Of a DNA stretch of 61,787 bases, positions 34,891-43,864 are shown one piece after another (position 1 is the first letter of the stretch; the number at the start of each line of letters is the position of its first letter). The position numbers and the translations under genes are program-made. The stretch is from Haloarcula mannanilytica (lineage in GTDB: Archaea; Halobacteriota; Halobacteria; Halobacteriales; Haloarculaceae). The stretch lies in contig NZ_BIXZ01000013.1 in assembly GCF_005406125.1 (NCBI RefSeq), positions 1-61,787 on the forward strand, in the 5' to 3' direction. The notes under the pieces were generated by a model, which had not been told where the DNA came from, did no database searches, and saw nothing but the letters and a program-made list of their open reading frames with translations.

Positions 34891-37800
34891 TGGCTGACAA
34901 TCAAGACGACTACAACACGAACATCATTCACGAATCTCTCGGAGATACGACCAACTTCTGGGGGGACTACACGCTTGGGGAACTCATCTTGTTCCTCATT
35001 CCGCCGTTTGGCTTCCTCATCGCCATGGGGATGCCGTTCGTTCCAGCGGCGCTGTTCTTCCCAACGCTGGCTCTGACGGCGCTCGCTGAAGTGATCCTCT
35101 ACATTCTCCACAAAGTCCGACCGGACCATTATCGGCTCACGGAGTGGCTACGAGTCAAGCTATTCTGGCTCGTGAAAAAGCGGCGCTACACCCACGGTGC
35201 GGGCAATCAGGATGCTCGGCAGGTCACGCGACTTGAGCGGATCATGCCCCACGGCATCGAGCGCGTTGACGGGGCGTACGTTGGGGCAGTCGAAGTCGAA
35301 CCTGCCAATATGGCGTTGCAAGACGACGAGAAGTGGCGCAAGGCGGTCAAGTCGCTCACGCGGCTGTCGGAGTCGCTGACTGGACGCGCGAAGCTCCACG
35401 TCACGACGGCCGAAGTCGATAATGAGTCCCACATCCAGTCCCACATTGACCGCCTCGAAGATCCCGACGCGAAGAGTCACCCAATCTTCCGTGGAGTCCT
35501 GTTGGAGTGGGTCAACCGCTACACTGACGATGAGGACGACATTGACGCGGAAACCGAACTCCAGCGCAAGTACTACATCGTCGTCTGGGTGACCGACGAC
35601 GACATCCACGACCTCCAGATGACCGATGACTCCATCGCGGACTATCTGGCTGGGATACCCGCTCTTGGACGGTTGTTTGGTCGGTTCGATAGCGATACGC
35701 TGACTGACGCCGAGCGAGAGGAGTTCAAGGCCAAGAAACTCCACGACCGGCTTGGGACCGTCGACAGGGCAGTCAGCAATATGTACCGGTGTCGCAGCCG
35801 GTCGGTCAGCCCACACGAAGTGGCAAACCTGACTGAAGACTACTGGGCCTGTGAAACGCGGTCGGAACGCGACTATGCGGAAGCAGCGTCGCTCTCACCA
35901 GTGACGTACTCCGCCCGAGAACTCATCAAGCACGGCAAAGGGGCTGCCTCCCACGACGCTGCAGAGGGCATAGAGACTGACGACGTTGGAGGATCTGATT
36001 ATGAGGCCGATGAGACCGATTTCGTCTCCCAGTTGCACAGGCCGGGCGAGAACCATCGATCGCTGGTCGCGCCGACAGATATCGATTGGGAAGCCGACCA
36101 CGCGCTCATTGATCAGGAGACGTTCACGCGGTGCTTTTGGATCGAGACGTATCCAGAGCATCCGACCAGCGGGATGCTAGAACAACTGCTGCTGGATACG
36201 GACCTTGCCGTTGATGTCTCAATATACATTGACCCCTACGACCCTGACGCAGCCGTGTCAGTGATGAAAGAGTGGATCTCGTCGCTGAAGATGCTGCAGT
36301 CGGACATGGGAGAGCTTGAAGCGGAGGACATCGAACAGGAGGTCAACCAAGCGAAGTATATCCGGCAGATGGTCCGCCGGAACCACACGTCGTTGTTCCG
36401 CGTTGGCGTGTTCATCCGCCTGACCGCAGAGACCGAAGAAGACCTCCGGAAACAGACCAACCGGCTCGAAACGTTGTTGCGGGACTCGCCGTCGAACTGC
36501 GGCGTCAAGCGAACGACCCGCCGGCAGGAAGCCGGACTGGTGACTGTCTCGCCGATCGGGGCCAACGAACTCGGCCAGAACCGACTGTCCTCGATGACCG
36601 GGGAGGCGCTGGGCTCGCTGTTCCCGTTCTCGTCGAACTACCTCCGGATGGACCATGGCATCGAATACGGGCTGCACGGGCACAACGAATCTTCGCTGTT
36701 GATTGACCCATGGGCACTCGAAACCGGCCACTCAGAGCTGGTGACCGGGATGCCCGGCGGCGGAAAGACACACGGAACACAGGCTCGGGCGATGCGGATG
36801 CTGAAAAAGCGGTCGGACGTCAAGCAGATCTACATCGACCCGGTCGGGGACATGCACGGCAGCGCGCAGATGCTGGATGCAAAGACGATCACAATCAGCG
36901 GTGAGACGCCCCTGAATCCGTGTGAGATGCACCCGACGCCGGAGCATGTACTTGAACAGTCCCCGGATATGCAACCAGTCTCAGCGAAGAAAGACGAAGT
37001 GTACGGCGTCATCGAAAACTTCCTCCAATCGCGGGATGTTGATCTGGAGATGCACAGCGGGCTCATTACGTTCCTCATCGACACGATATTTGCTGAGTCC
37101 GATATCGACCCAGCCGACCCGTCAACGCATACGCCGGCGAACTCGCCCGACCTGAGTGACTTCCTCGAAGTGGTCGACCGCCTCCAGGAAGATCCGGGAA
37201 TGTTCCCCGGTGCGACGACGGAGTCCTCCCAAGAGAAAATCCAGCAGTACGCGAACGAACTCTCGATTGCGTTGCATCCGTTCCGACCGGGGAGTACGTT
37301 CGGCAATCTCTCAAAAGAGTCGGACCTGCGGCTGATCGACGACAGCAGCAAAGCCGTCTATCTGGACCTCCAGCAGGTCGAAGGCTCGGGTAGTGGCCTC
37401 GGCAAGCAGTCGTTCATCATGCAGTTGCTGCTGTCGACGCTGTACCAGCAGGCGAAAAATATGGAGCAGAAGGTCGAAATCATCATCGACGAAGCCCACT
37501 ACCTGTTCAACGACGACGCGAACTTGGAGTCGCTGAATCAGATCGCCCGCCACCAGCGCCACGCCGGACTACGTCTGGTTATGCTGTCCCAGACGCTGTC
37601 GGAGTTCGAGGACAAGGGTGCAGCCGAAGAAATCGCGGGGATGTGTCCGATCAAGGTCCATCACCGTGAGCCAGAAATGGGCGATGAGACTGCGAAAAGT
37701 GCTGGACTGACCAGCGAACAACAGTCCTACATCCAGCACGCCGAAGCCGGGAAGGAGTCACTGGGCGACGGACAGGGCTACTCGCAAGCGCTGGTCCGCG

Positions 37801-38147
37801 TCGACGAGCATGGCGACTACCCGCTGACGATCAAAACCTCCTGGGAGGAAAAACAGATCATTGACCTCGACGCCGACGCAGAGGACGCGTTTGACGATGT
37901 TGTCGCTGAGGGTGACCCGACTGTTACTGAATTCGAAGAGTTTGTCCACTCGAGAGCAGTCCAACAGGAGCTCACCAATCACGGACTGTCGCCTGAGAAG
38001 GCTGAACGCGTGCTGGACGGACTGAGCGAAGACGAGTTGGTGGACGCTGTGTCTGTGGCACTTGAGCAGGCACAGCCGGAGGCAGCCGCTGTTAACGGTA
38101 GTGCTGAGGAACAGACCAATCCAACACCAGTTGACTACATGGACTGA
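34890..38147 (+). CDS. VirB4/TraC-like conjugation ATPase
   Basis: The 1085-residue protein starts with a short soluble segment and two membrane helices (ELILFLIPPFGFLIAMGMPFV, AALFFPTLALTALAEVILYIL, about 28-72), reminiscent of a VirB3/PrgI-type domain fused to VirB4. A VirB4 N-domain follows, then the RecA-like motor with Walker A GMPGGGKT (about 622) and Walker B VEIIIDEAH (about 861-869). Conserved QTLSEFED lies after it. VirB4 ATPases power substrate transfer and pilus assembly in every known type IV secretion system. The protein is full length and intact, and is the strongest marker for the system. Confidence 0.88.
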   Translation: MADNQDDYNTNIIHESLGDTTNFWGDYTLGELILFLIPPFGFLIAMGMPFVPAALFFPTLALTALAEVILYILHKVRPDHYRLTEWLRVKLFWLVKKRRYTHGAGNQDARQVTRLERIMPHGIERVDGAYVGAVEVEPANMALQDDEKWRKAVKSLTRLSESLTGRAKLHVTTAEVDNESHIQSHIDRLEDPDAKSHPIFRGVLLEWVNRYTDDEDDIDAETELQRKYYIVVWVTDDDIHDLQMTDDSIADYLAGIPALGRLFGRFDSDTLTDAEREEFKAKKLHDRLGTVDRAVSNMYRCRSRSVSPHEVANLTEDYWACETRSERDYAEAASLSPVTYSARELIKHGKGAASHDAAEGIETDDVGGSDYEADETDFVSQLHRPGENHRSLVAPTDIDWEADHALIDQETFTRCFWIETYPEHPTSGMLEQLLLDTDLAVDVSIYIDPYDPDAAVSVMKEWISSLKMLQSDMGELEAEDIEQEVNQAKYIRQMVRRNHTSLFRVGVFIRLTAETEEDLRKQTNRLETLLRDSPSNCGVKRTTRRQEAGLVTVSPIGANELGQNRLSSMTGEALGSLFPFSSNYLRMDHGIEYGLHGHNESSLLIDPWALETGHSELVTGMPGGGKTHGTQARAMRMLKKRSDVKQIYIDPVGDMHGSAQMLDAKTITISGETPLNPCEMHPTPEHVLEQSPDMQPVSAKKDEVYGVIENFLQSRDVDLEMHSGLITFLIDTIFAESDIDPADPSTHTPANSPDLSDFLEVVDRLQEDPGMFPGATTESSQEKIQQYANELSIALHPFRPGSTFGNLSKESDLRLIDDSSKAVYLDLQQVEGSGSGLGKQSFIMQLLLSTLYQQAKNMEQKVEIIIDEAHYLFNDDANLESLNQIARHQRHAGLRLVMLSQTLSEFEDKGAAEEIAGMCPIKVHHREPEMGDETAKSAGLTSEQQSYIQHAEAGKESLGDGQGYSQALVRVDEHGDYPLTIKTSWEEKQIIDLDADAEDAFDDVVAEGDPTVTEFEEFVHSRAVQQELTNHGLSPEKAERVLDGLSEDELVDAVSVALEQAQPEAAAVNGSAEEQTNPTPVDYMD

Positions 38148-38152
38148 TTCAC

Positions 38153-38527
38153 ATGAGCGAAAGTATCACGCTGTCGATGAGTGCAGAGAAAAAGAAACAG
38201 ATCGTAACGCAGGCTGAGAAGAATGACGAAACGATCACCCAGTTCTTGCTCAAGGCAGCAGAGCAGCGTATTTCGCGTGAATTGCAGGAACAACGTGCTA
38301 CCGAACTGGGGATTGAACAAGAACTGCAAGACCTTGCCGATAGTGTCACAGACGAAGTGAGCGCTGCAACGGATGTCGATACGGATCAAGAACTGTGCCA
38401 TATCGTCGCATTGTGGGAGTTGATTTCGAGTGAATATGATCCCGAGAAGCGTGCTGCTGCAATGGAGGAAGCCCCAGAGAAACTGCAAGAGCAAGTAGCA
38501 AAGATCGGTGGAGGTGACAGCAAATGA
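38153..38527 (+). CDS. Small acidic helical accessory protein
   Basis: The 124-residue protein begins SESITLSMSAEKKKQIVTQAEKNDETITQFLLKAAEQRI, a beta-strand followed by two helices that looks like a ribbon-helix-helix DNA-binding domain. The rest is helical and acidic. It overlaps the next accessory gene by 4 nt. Its place just before the relaxase-like gene fits a MobC-type protein that binds the transfer origin. Confidence 0.55.
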   Translation: MSESITLSMSAEKKKQIVTQAEKNDETITQFLLKAAEQRISRELQEQRATELGIEQELQDLADSVTDEVSAATDVDTDQELCHIVALWELISSEYDPEKRAAAMEEAPEKLQEQVAKIGGGDSK

Positions 38528-39003
38528 CGGATAGAGACGCTGTCATTCAGATATACACGACTAGCGAAAACAAGGAATGGATCAAAGAGCGGGCTGAGAT
38601 AGAGGGTAAGACAGTCTCAGATATCGGCCACGATCTTGTTGAAGAGTATATTGACAGCGAAACTGGTGAAGCCCAGTTTGAACGGTACAGGACCGACACT
38701 CAACTTGAACTCCTCCTGGAGAATGTCCGAAGCGATATTATGGAAAATCTGGACGAGTTCAAATCCGAGTCGCTAGAGGAAATAAAAACTATCCAGAAAG
38801 TCCGGACAGCATACACCATCGCAATCTGGAAACTGCTACATGAGGACCACGATGACGCACATCTCAGATTAGCGATGAAATTTGCGACTGAGCGCATTGG
38901 ACAAGAGCCAGCTACAGAGACACAAAACGAGAGTGAAACAGACTCAGGAGCACAGGGGCGTGAGTCTTCCGAGACCACCAATCCGGGAGGTGACAGTGCA
39001 TGA
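38524..39003 (+). CDS. Second helical accessory protein, RHH-like
   Basis: The 159-residue protein starts DRDAVIQIYTTSENKEWIKERAEIEGKTVSDIGHDLVEEYI, again a strand plus two helices of the ribbon-helix-helix kind, followed by a helical middle and an acidic Ser/Glu-rich tail. It shares the same overall plan as its neighbour and may form a paired DNA-binding complex with it. It overlaps the relaxase-like gene by 4 nt (ATGA). Confidence 0.55.
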   Translation: MTDRDAVIQIYTTSENKEWIKERAEIEGKTVSDIGHDLVEEYIDSETGEAQFERYRTDTQLELLLENVRSDIMENLDEFKSESLEEIKTIQKVRTAYTIAIWKLLHEDHDDAHLRLAMKFATERIGQEPATETQNESETDSGAQGRESSETTNPGGDSA

Positions 39004-39755
39004 TACTCCAAACGGATTATCAGTGGAATGGAGCAGGAAACCTCGTTGACTACATGCGACGCGACCGAGCACAGGACGCTGGGGCGACAGTTGACCTACG
39101 GAACCCAGCCGGACGAGACCTATCTGATTCGGAAGTGGATCGGTTTGTCAACAAAAGCCAAGAGTTCGGATTCCAGCGGCACATGATCGTGTCTCCAGAT
39201 CCCACTGGACACTATTCACCAGAAGAGGTGGATACTAACACTCGGGAAATTATGAACCGCGAGTTCGCCCGGCAGCCGACAACGGACTACGTGTACACTG
39301 TCCACCAGAATACGGAGTTTCCTCACGCGCATATTGCTGCCACTGCGGAGCCTGCAGAGTTAGAACTCAACCGGGATGAGATTCAACAACTACGTGAGCG
39401 GGCGGCGACGACGTTTGAAGAGCCTGCTCGGACAAAAGATCCGACAGCAACTGCTCACGACGCTCCGGAGAATCCCGGGCGGATAGTGGATCGAGAAGCG
39501 AGGGAACAATACCATGAGGCAGAACTGTCGCTGAAGCCTGATGCTGAAAAAGCGCTCAAGCGGGCCACTGAGAAGAATGAACAGAAGGAAGTCGGACAGT
39601 CCGTGGCTGACAAAGAGCGCGACGAGACCCGAACAGAGTCACTCTCAGAGCGCCGTGAGGAAACGCACGAAGGAGAGGCAGAAGCTGAACGTCAACAGGG
39701 ACAAGAACGAGAGCGAGACGAACGCAGAATGATGGGTGGAGACGGTGAGTTCTAG
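39000..39755 (+). CDS. Relaxase-like protein (MobA/VirD2 style HUH motif)
   Basis: The 251-residue protein has the elements of a conjugative relaxase. Tyr residues lie near the N-terminus (Tyr7, Tyr18). A segment RHMIVSPDPTGHYSPEEV (about 60-77) resembles the HxVxSP-type strand of VirD2/MobA relaxases. YTVHQNTEFPHAHIAATAE carries three His (102, 109, 111) in the HUH-type metal-site spacing. The C-terminal half is a charged Glu/Arg-rich helix. Relaxases nick the transfer origin and stay bound to the 5' end. It lies between two DNA-binding accessory genes and the coupling ATPase, as in bacterial mob operons. It is short for a relaxase. Confidence 0.65.
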   Translation: MILQTDYQWNGAGNLVDYMRRDRAQDAGATVDLRNPAGRDLSDSEVDRFVNKSQEFGFQRHMIVSPDPTGHYSPEEVDTNTREIMNREFARQPTTDYVYTVHQNTEFPHAHIAATAEPAELELNRDEIQQLRERAATTFEEPARTKDPTATAHDAPENPGRIVDREAREQYHEAELSLKPDAEKALKRATEKNEQKEVGQSVADKERDETRTESLSERREETHEGEAEAERQQGQERERDERRMMGGDGEF

Positions 39756-41949
39756 CTCCTCTGCGCCACCAGGACAGCAGTCCGGGGAGGTCCCGAACAG
39801 TCTGAAGTACGACAATGTTGTTGGGTTCTTCTGGGCCGGATTCCTGCTGTTGTTCCCGCCGATGATTGTTGACGGTGATAAAGTGCTGCCAAAGCGGTTC
39901 TGGGCGTGGCGCTACATCTACCTTGGATTCGGACTCGTCAGTGCAGTCTTCTTCCATGAGGCGCTTGCTGGGACGCCGAGTGTCGCACTGCTGTTCCCGT
40001 TTGCTCACGTACTGGCTGCGATCTCTGTCGGGTCGCTGTTCGTCGATTTCACCGTTCCCGGTTTGTCGCTACCGATGGTCTCGTATTCGATTGCAGCTAT
40101 CCTGTACGCGATCTCAATCGGCATTGTATTCTCTGGGGAATTGCTGCGGCGGACCTCTCCGGAAATGCTCGCGATGAATCAATGGGAGCACGATGAAGGG
40201 GAGTCCGTCGTCCCACTGGAAGACATCGCTCACGAACATGAAGAGGCCGAGATGCCGTTCACACTCGATCAAGATGTCTCAACGGCTGTTGTGGGTGAGA
40301 CTGGAAGCGGGAAGACGTCGATGATGAAGCTACTAGCCTACCAGTTCCCCTACTACAGCGACACAGCTGTCATCGCCCACGATACCGGTGAGGACTTCAA
40401 AGAGTTCTACGAGGATCTTGGATTCGACGTTCAGTGTATCCGCCACGATGACAGTGACGTGGTCTGGAATCTGTTCAAGGATGCTGACTCAGAATCAGAC
40501 TTCCGTGAGGTTGCCGGCGCGATCTTCGGGGAAGCCGATGGCCATGACCCGTTCCATCGACCGGCGAAGCAAACCTTCGCAGAGATGCTGCTGTACCTCC
40601 ATCTCAGCGCAAAAAAGAACAACCGTCGTCATGCTCTCTGTCATGCTGATATTGTCTCGCTGCTCAACGGCGGTCACATTGCCCTCAAGAAGGCACTTGA
40701 TGAGTTCGACCGGTTAGAATCGGGCCACATTGACCCTGACAAGGGCAAAGGCGCACAAAACGTCTACCAAACGATCAAGGAGAACGTCGACCCGGTCTTC
40801 ACTGGCGACTTCGGGGAGTACGGGGAGTTCTCATTGCAAGAGTATATTGAGAATCCGGACGGCCGGGTCCTCATCATTGATTCGAACCCAACGGAACTGG
40901 AAACGCTCGGACCGATGTATCAACTGCTGGCAGACTGGTCAATCCGGTACGCGATGAACGCTTCTAATCCAACGGTCCACATCCTTGACGAGATTGACGC
41001 GCTGCCAGCACTCAGTCAGGTGACGAATCTCACAGCCCGAGGGCGGAAGCATACAGCTCGCGCACTGGTTGGCGTGCAAACAATCGGCCAGCTCAAGGAC
41101 ACGTACAGTACAATCTCTGGGATTGTGGGCAACTGCCCGCAAGGAGTTTACTTCGGTCCCGGTGACAGTGAGTCGACGGACTTCATCCTCGACGAACTCG
41201 GCGAGAGTCGCCAGTATGATCGCTCCGAGATGGTCTCGATGAGTCACCAGGGACGCGGCGAGAATCCACGGACGCAGGCTCGGGACACCTACCGTCAAAA
41301 AGACAAAACACCAATCACCTCTGGTCTGCTCCGAGACTTTCAGCCCGGTGAGTGCGTTGCCGTCTCTCGAACGACGTGGGTCCACGGGCAGTCCTACGAA
41401 CTAGAGGACGTTCGTGATAGCCTCCCGGCACAAGGAGCGGAGTCGCCCGAGAGTTCGGAACCAGAGCCCACGAAGGACGACACCGACATAGAGAATGACA
41501 GCTGGTTCTCGTTTACTCGGGCACGACTTGATGAGGCACTCCGTGGGTCAGGTGGTGAGACCAAAGCCGATGAGTCCAAAAATAATCGTCCGGATCGTGG
41601 CCCCGAAGTGGAGCCGATTGTCGACGCTGCAGATGGGTTGGACGACGACGATTCGAGTGACCCACTCGACCAGGCAACAGCAAACACTGCTGTCACGTCT
41701 CCGGACACAGACTTCCCAGACCTGTCAGAGTTTGCAACTGAATCCAGTGGTCAGGATCAGGACCAGCAGTTGCCCGATGACGACGGGGACCACTCTCCTG
41801 ATCTGGGTTCAGATCCCGGCAGTGAGGAGACAGAATCTGCTGAGACGGAAGAGAGTGGATCGGCTTCTGAATTGGATACTGACAAGAGTGAAGAGCAAGA
41901 CGAAACGGAGTCAGAAGAGAAGGGGTACGATCCGGGCCAGTTCATGTGA
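39736..41949 (+). CDS. VirD4/TraD-like coupling ATPase
   Basis: The 737-residue protein has four membrane helices in its first 140 residues, then a RecA-like motor with Walker A GETGSGKTSMMK (about 186) and Walker B TVHILDEIDALP (about 413), followed by TARGRKHTARALVGVQTIGQL, typical of the TraD/VirD4 family. The acidic tail of about 170 residues is a haloarchaeal trait. Coupling proteins link the relaxase-DNA complex to the secretion channel. The start is GTG at 39736, overlapping the relaxase-like gene by 20 nt; a second GTG at 39745 is an alternative. Confidence 0.85.
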   Translation: METVSSSSSAPPGQQSGEVPNSLKYDNVVGFFWAGFLLLFPPMIVDGDKVLPKRFWAWRYIYLGFGLVSAVFFHEALAGTPSVALLFPFAHVLAAISVGSLFVDFTVPGLSLPMVSYSIAAILYAISIGIVFSGELLRRTSPEMLAMNQWEHDEGESVVPLEDIAHEHEEAEMPFTLDQDVSTAVVGETGSGKTSMMKLLAYQFPYYSDTAVIAHDTGEDFKEFYEDLGFDVQCIRHDDSDVVWNLFKDADSESDFREVAGAIFGEADGHDPFHRPAKQTFAEMLLYLHLSAKKNNRRHALCHADIVSLLNGGHIALKKALDEFDRLESGHIDPDKGKGAQNVYQTIKENVDPVFTGDFGEYGEFSLQEYIENPDGRVLIIDSNPTELETLGPMYQLLADWSIRYAMNASNPTVHILDEIDALPALSQVTNLTARGRKHTARALVGVQTIGQLKDTYSTISGIVGNCPQGVYFGPGDSESTDFILDELGESRQYDRSEMVSMSHQGRGENPRTQARDTYRQKDKTPITSGLLRDFQPGECVAVSRTTWVHGQSYELEDVRDSLPAQGAESPESSEPEPTKDDTDIENDSWFSFTRARLDEALRGSGGETKADESKNNRPDRGPEVEPIVDAADGLDDDDSSDPLDQATANTAVTSPDTDFPDLSEFATESSGQDQDQQLPDDDGDHSPDLGSDPGSEETESAETEESGSASELDTDKSEEQDETESEEKGYDPGQFM

Positions 41950-42729
41950 CTCATCTTCACTAGGGGCCACGACAAAGTATAGGCGTTAGAATAGTTCTGC
42001 AATTTCTCTTTTTGCTATCCCTTCACTGCTTCTCAGTAAAACAACTCTCATCACACAGAACCAGGGTTCTAATATAGGATTCTGGTAAAGTAACTCAAGC
42101 TAACTGATTCTAGCGAAAACCGCATGAGGGCGTCGGCTCTCTGGCTATCTGAATCTACCAGTCTAATAACTAATTCACAGACAACCGCAACACGTAACGG
42201 GTCTGATTCACAAAATAATCGGTTCTTTATCTTGCCATGCTTTGCAGGGCGGTCTGAGAGCGATTGTTGCGAGATATGTATAAGCAGTCTAACACTGGAG
42301 GTACGGCGACTAGTCTGCCACCAAACGGTAGTGACGACTGGCAGACAAACCCCATGAGAGAACCTGTTGGGACACAGACAGAAGTAACTTCCAATGCGGG
42401 ATCCACATCGTGACGTGAACACAGTCGGGCAGCCCCACGAGAGGTCGTCTGATTTCATTGAGCCACGTAAGTGACCGGCGCGTCGACGCCGGGGCCACAC
42501 CGATCATGGGTTCATCCAAACTCAGCCAGAGCTGGCAGACCCACGCTTGGGACAGACCCATGTCGACGCCGTACCGAACTCGACTCGTCGATCTACAACT
42601 GCGGGACACACCACTATGTCCGGAGCTTTGTATCCGAATTCCAACAGGTGAGGCAGACGTTCCTTTCGTGCTTCAACGCTTTCGCAATTTAGAGTCCGTG
42701 GCCGGCCGAGAACCGTCCGATTCTCGGTG
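41950..42729. other. Gap after the conjugation operon
   Basis: AT-rich at first (41980-42300), then GC-rich. One short frame ending at 42692 (YNCGTHHYVRSFVSEF) faintly resembles the small haloarchaeal zinc-finger family with a CGxHV start, but it lacks the later Cys pair. No gene is supported. A transfer origin could lie here or before the relaxase-like gene. Confidence 0.35.
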
Positions 42730-42804
42730 GGGATCGCGCCCGCTACCGCAGACACGATGGACCGAAGTGAGGCGCGCGTCCGCGCCGAGCGCAGCGTCCC
42801 GTCG
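42730..42804 (+). repeat. 75-nt hairpin element, copy A
   Basis: This copy matches 49248-49322 in the same orientation at 69 of 75 positions. It contains the stem GGCGCG-CGTC-CGCGCC, flanked by GGACCGAAG before and GCAGCGTCC after, which can pair GGAC with GTCC. Three of the six differences fall in and next to the loop while the stem is kept. No protein frame explains the conservation. Confidence 0.7.
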
Positions 42805-42985
42805 TCCGAGTGAGCACTACGAACGAGGGTTCAACAGATGACCAGCGGGAGCCTGTTCGTTCGTGTGTCCGAGCCACGGTAACCAGATGCTCGCTCTCGC
42901 ACTTCTCTCTTGACGTTGTCGCACTCGCTCCGCTTGACCGGATCTCAGTCGACCATGTGCTCCGAACCATGTGGTACGGGCAAAA

Positions 42986-42994
42986 TCATTATTA
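42986..42994 (+). promoter_or_regulatory. TATA box of the RelE module
   Basis: TCATTATTA lies 24-32 nt before the ATG at 43018. Confidence 0.45.
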
Positions 42995-43017
42995 CTCCCG
43001 GTCGACTTCTAGGAAGC

Positions 43018-43383
43018 ATGAGTAACCGTGCTCGGAACAACGCCGGGGAGTACACGGACAAACTGACCGAACAGGACGTACTGAAAGCGCTTGATTACGA
43101 GATTACAGCGGAAGAGCCGATGCTGACGGTTGGCGAGATTCACGACGCGCTTGCCGCACACTTCGACATTGAGGTCAGCAGCGAGACGGTGCGCCGCCGG
43201 CTCGGCGAGATGAAGGAGCAAGACCTGGTCGCGAGCAAGACGTTCGGGGCAGCCGCGAAGGGCTGGACCGCGCTCGCCGGGCCGCAACTTGCCGACGACG
43301 TGCTCGCCGACATTGAGGCGACCGAGGGCGAGCTGGAGCGTGGCGAGACCATCTCGCATGACGAACTCTTCGGGGACGAGTAG
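43018..43383 (+). CDS. Winged-HTH antitoxin of RelE-type module
   Basis: The 121-residue protein begins MSNRARNNAGEYTDKLTEQDVLKALDYE and contains a winged HTH (LTVGEIHDALAAHFDIEVSSETVRRRLGEMKEQDLV). It ends with an acidic tail (ETISHDELFGDE). It is the first gene of a two-gene module, 9 nt before the toxin gene. It probably binds the toxin and represses the shared promoter. The start at 43018 follows from the TATA box. Confidence 0.75.
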   Translation: MSNRARNNAGEYTDKLTEQDVLKALDYEITAEEPMLTVGEIHDALAAHFDIEVSSETVRRRLGEMKEQDLVASKTFGAAAKGWTALAGPQLADDVLADIEATEGELERGETISHDELFGDE

Positions 43384-43392
43384 ACACGTCGT

Positions 43393-43674
43393 ATGGTCGG
43401 TTTCGAGTATTCGTCGCGTGCCGTGGAGTGGTTGGAGACAGCAGACAAGACAGCGCGAGAGCAAGTCCGGTCGAAAATCGAGGGCATCAGATCGCGTTCA
43501 CGCGAGCCCTTCTACGAACCTGATCACTTTCTCGAACCATACACCAACAGCCCGTACTACAAAATCAAAGCCGGGCAGTACAGGCTCGTGGTCGACTGGC
43601 GCAAACGGGACGATGGCGAAGATGTGTTTTTCGTTCGAACAATTGGCCACCGCGACGGCTTCTACAGCCCCTAA
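43393..43674 (+). CDS. RelE/ParE-family toxin
   Basis: The 93-residue protein is a RelE-type toxin: N-terminal helices (RAVEWLETADKTAREQVRSKIEGIR), the strand YYKIKAGQYRLVVDW and the C-terminal DVFFVRTIGHRDGFY. RelE toxins cleave mRNA on the ribosome. It is intact and coupled to the HTH gene upstream. Such a module stabilises the carrying element. Confidence 0.82.
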   Translation: MVGFEYSSRAVEWLETADKTAREQVRSKIEGIRSRSREPFYEPDHFLEPYTNSPYYKIKAGQYRLVVDWRKRDDGEDVFFVRTIGHRDGFYSP

Positions 43675-43683
43675 TCGGTCAAG

Positions 43684-43704
43684 CCTCGGGGCTTGCCCCC
43701 GAGG
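43684..43704 (+). terminator. Hairpin after the RelE gene
   Basis: CCTCGGGG and CCCCGAGG form a perfect 8-bp stem around a 5-nt loop, 10 nt after the toxin stop codon. It is most simply a terminator. Confidence 0.5.
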
Positions 43705-43864
43705 TACTTCACCTACATAACCTCCCCATTCTGCCGACAACAGTTAGAGCATTACTGACAACGCTATCAGCTTGTAGGGTGAGCGACCACCAGATCGACA
43801 CCCACTCCAGAACCCTAAAGTGTCCGCTCGCTGGTGTCACGTCAGCACCTTGCGGGTCTGTACG

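Noticed and set aside
42471-42692. Short frame with NCGTHHYVRSFVSEF resembling a small zinc-finger family
   Set aside because: The second Cys pair is missing and the N-terminal half is Arg/Pro-rich, so no gene or clear remnant can be claimed.
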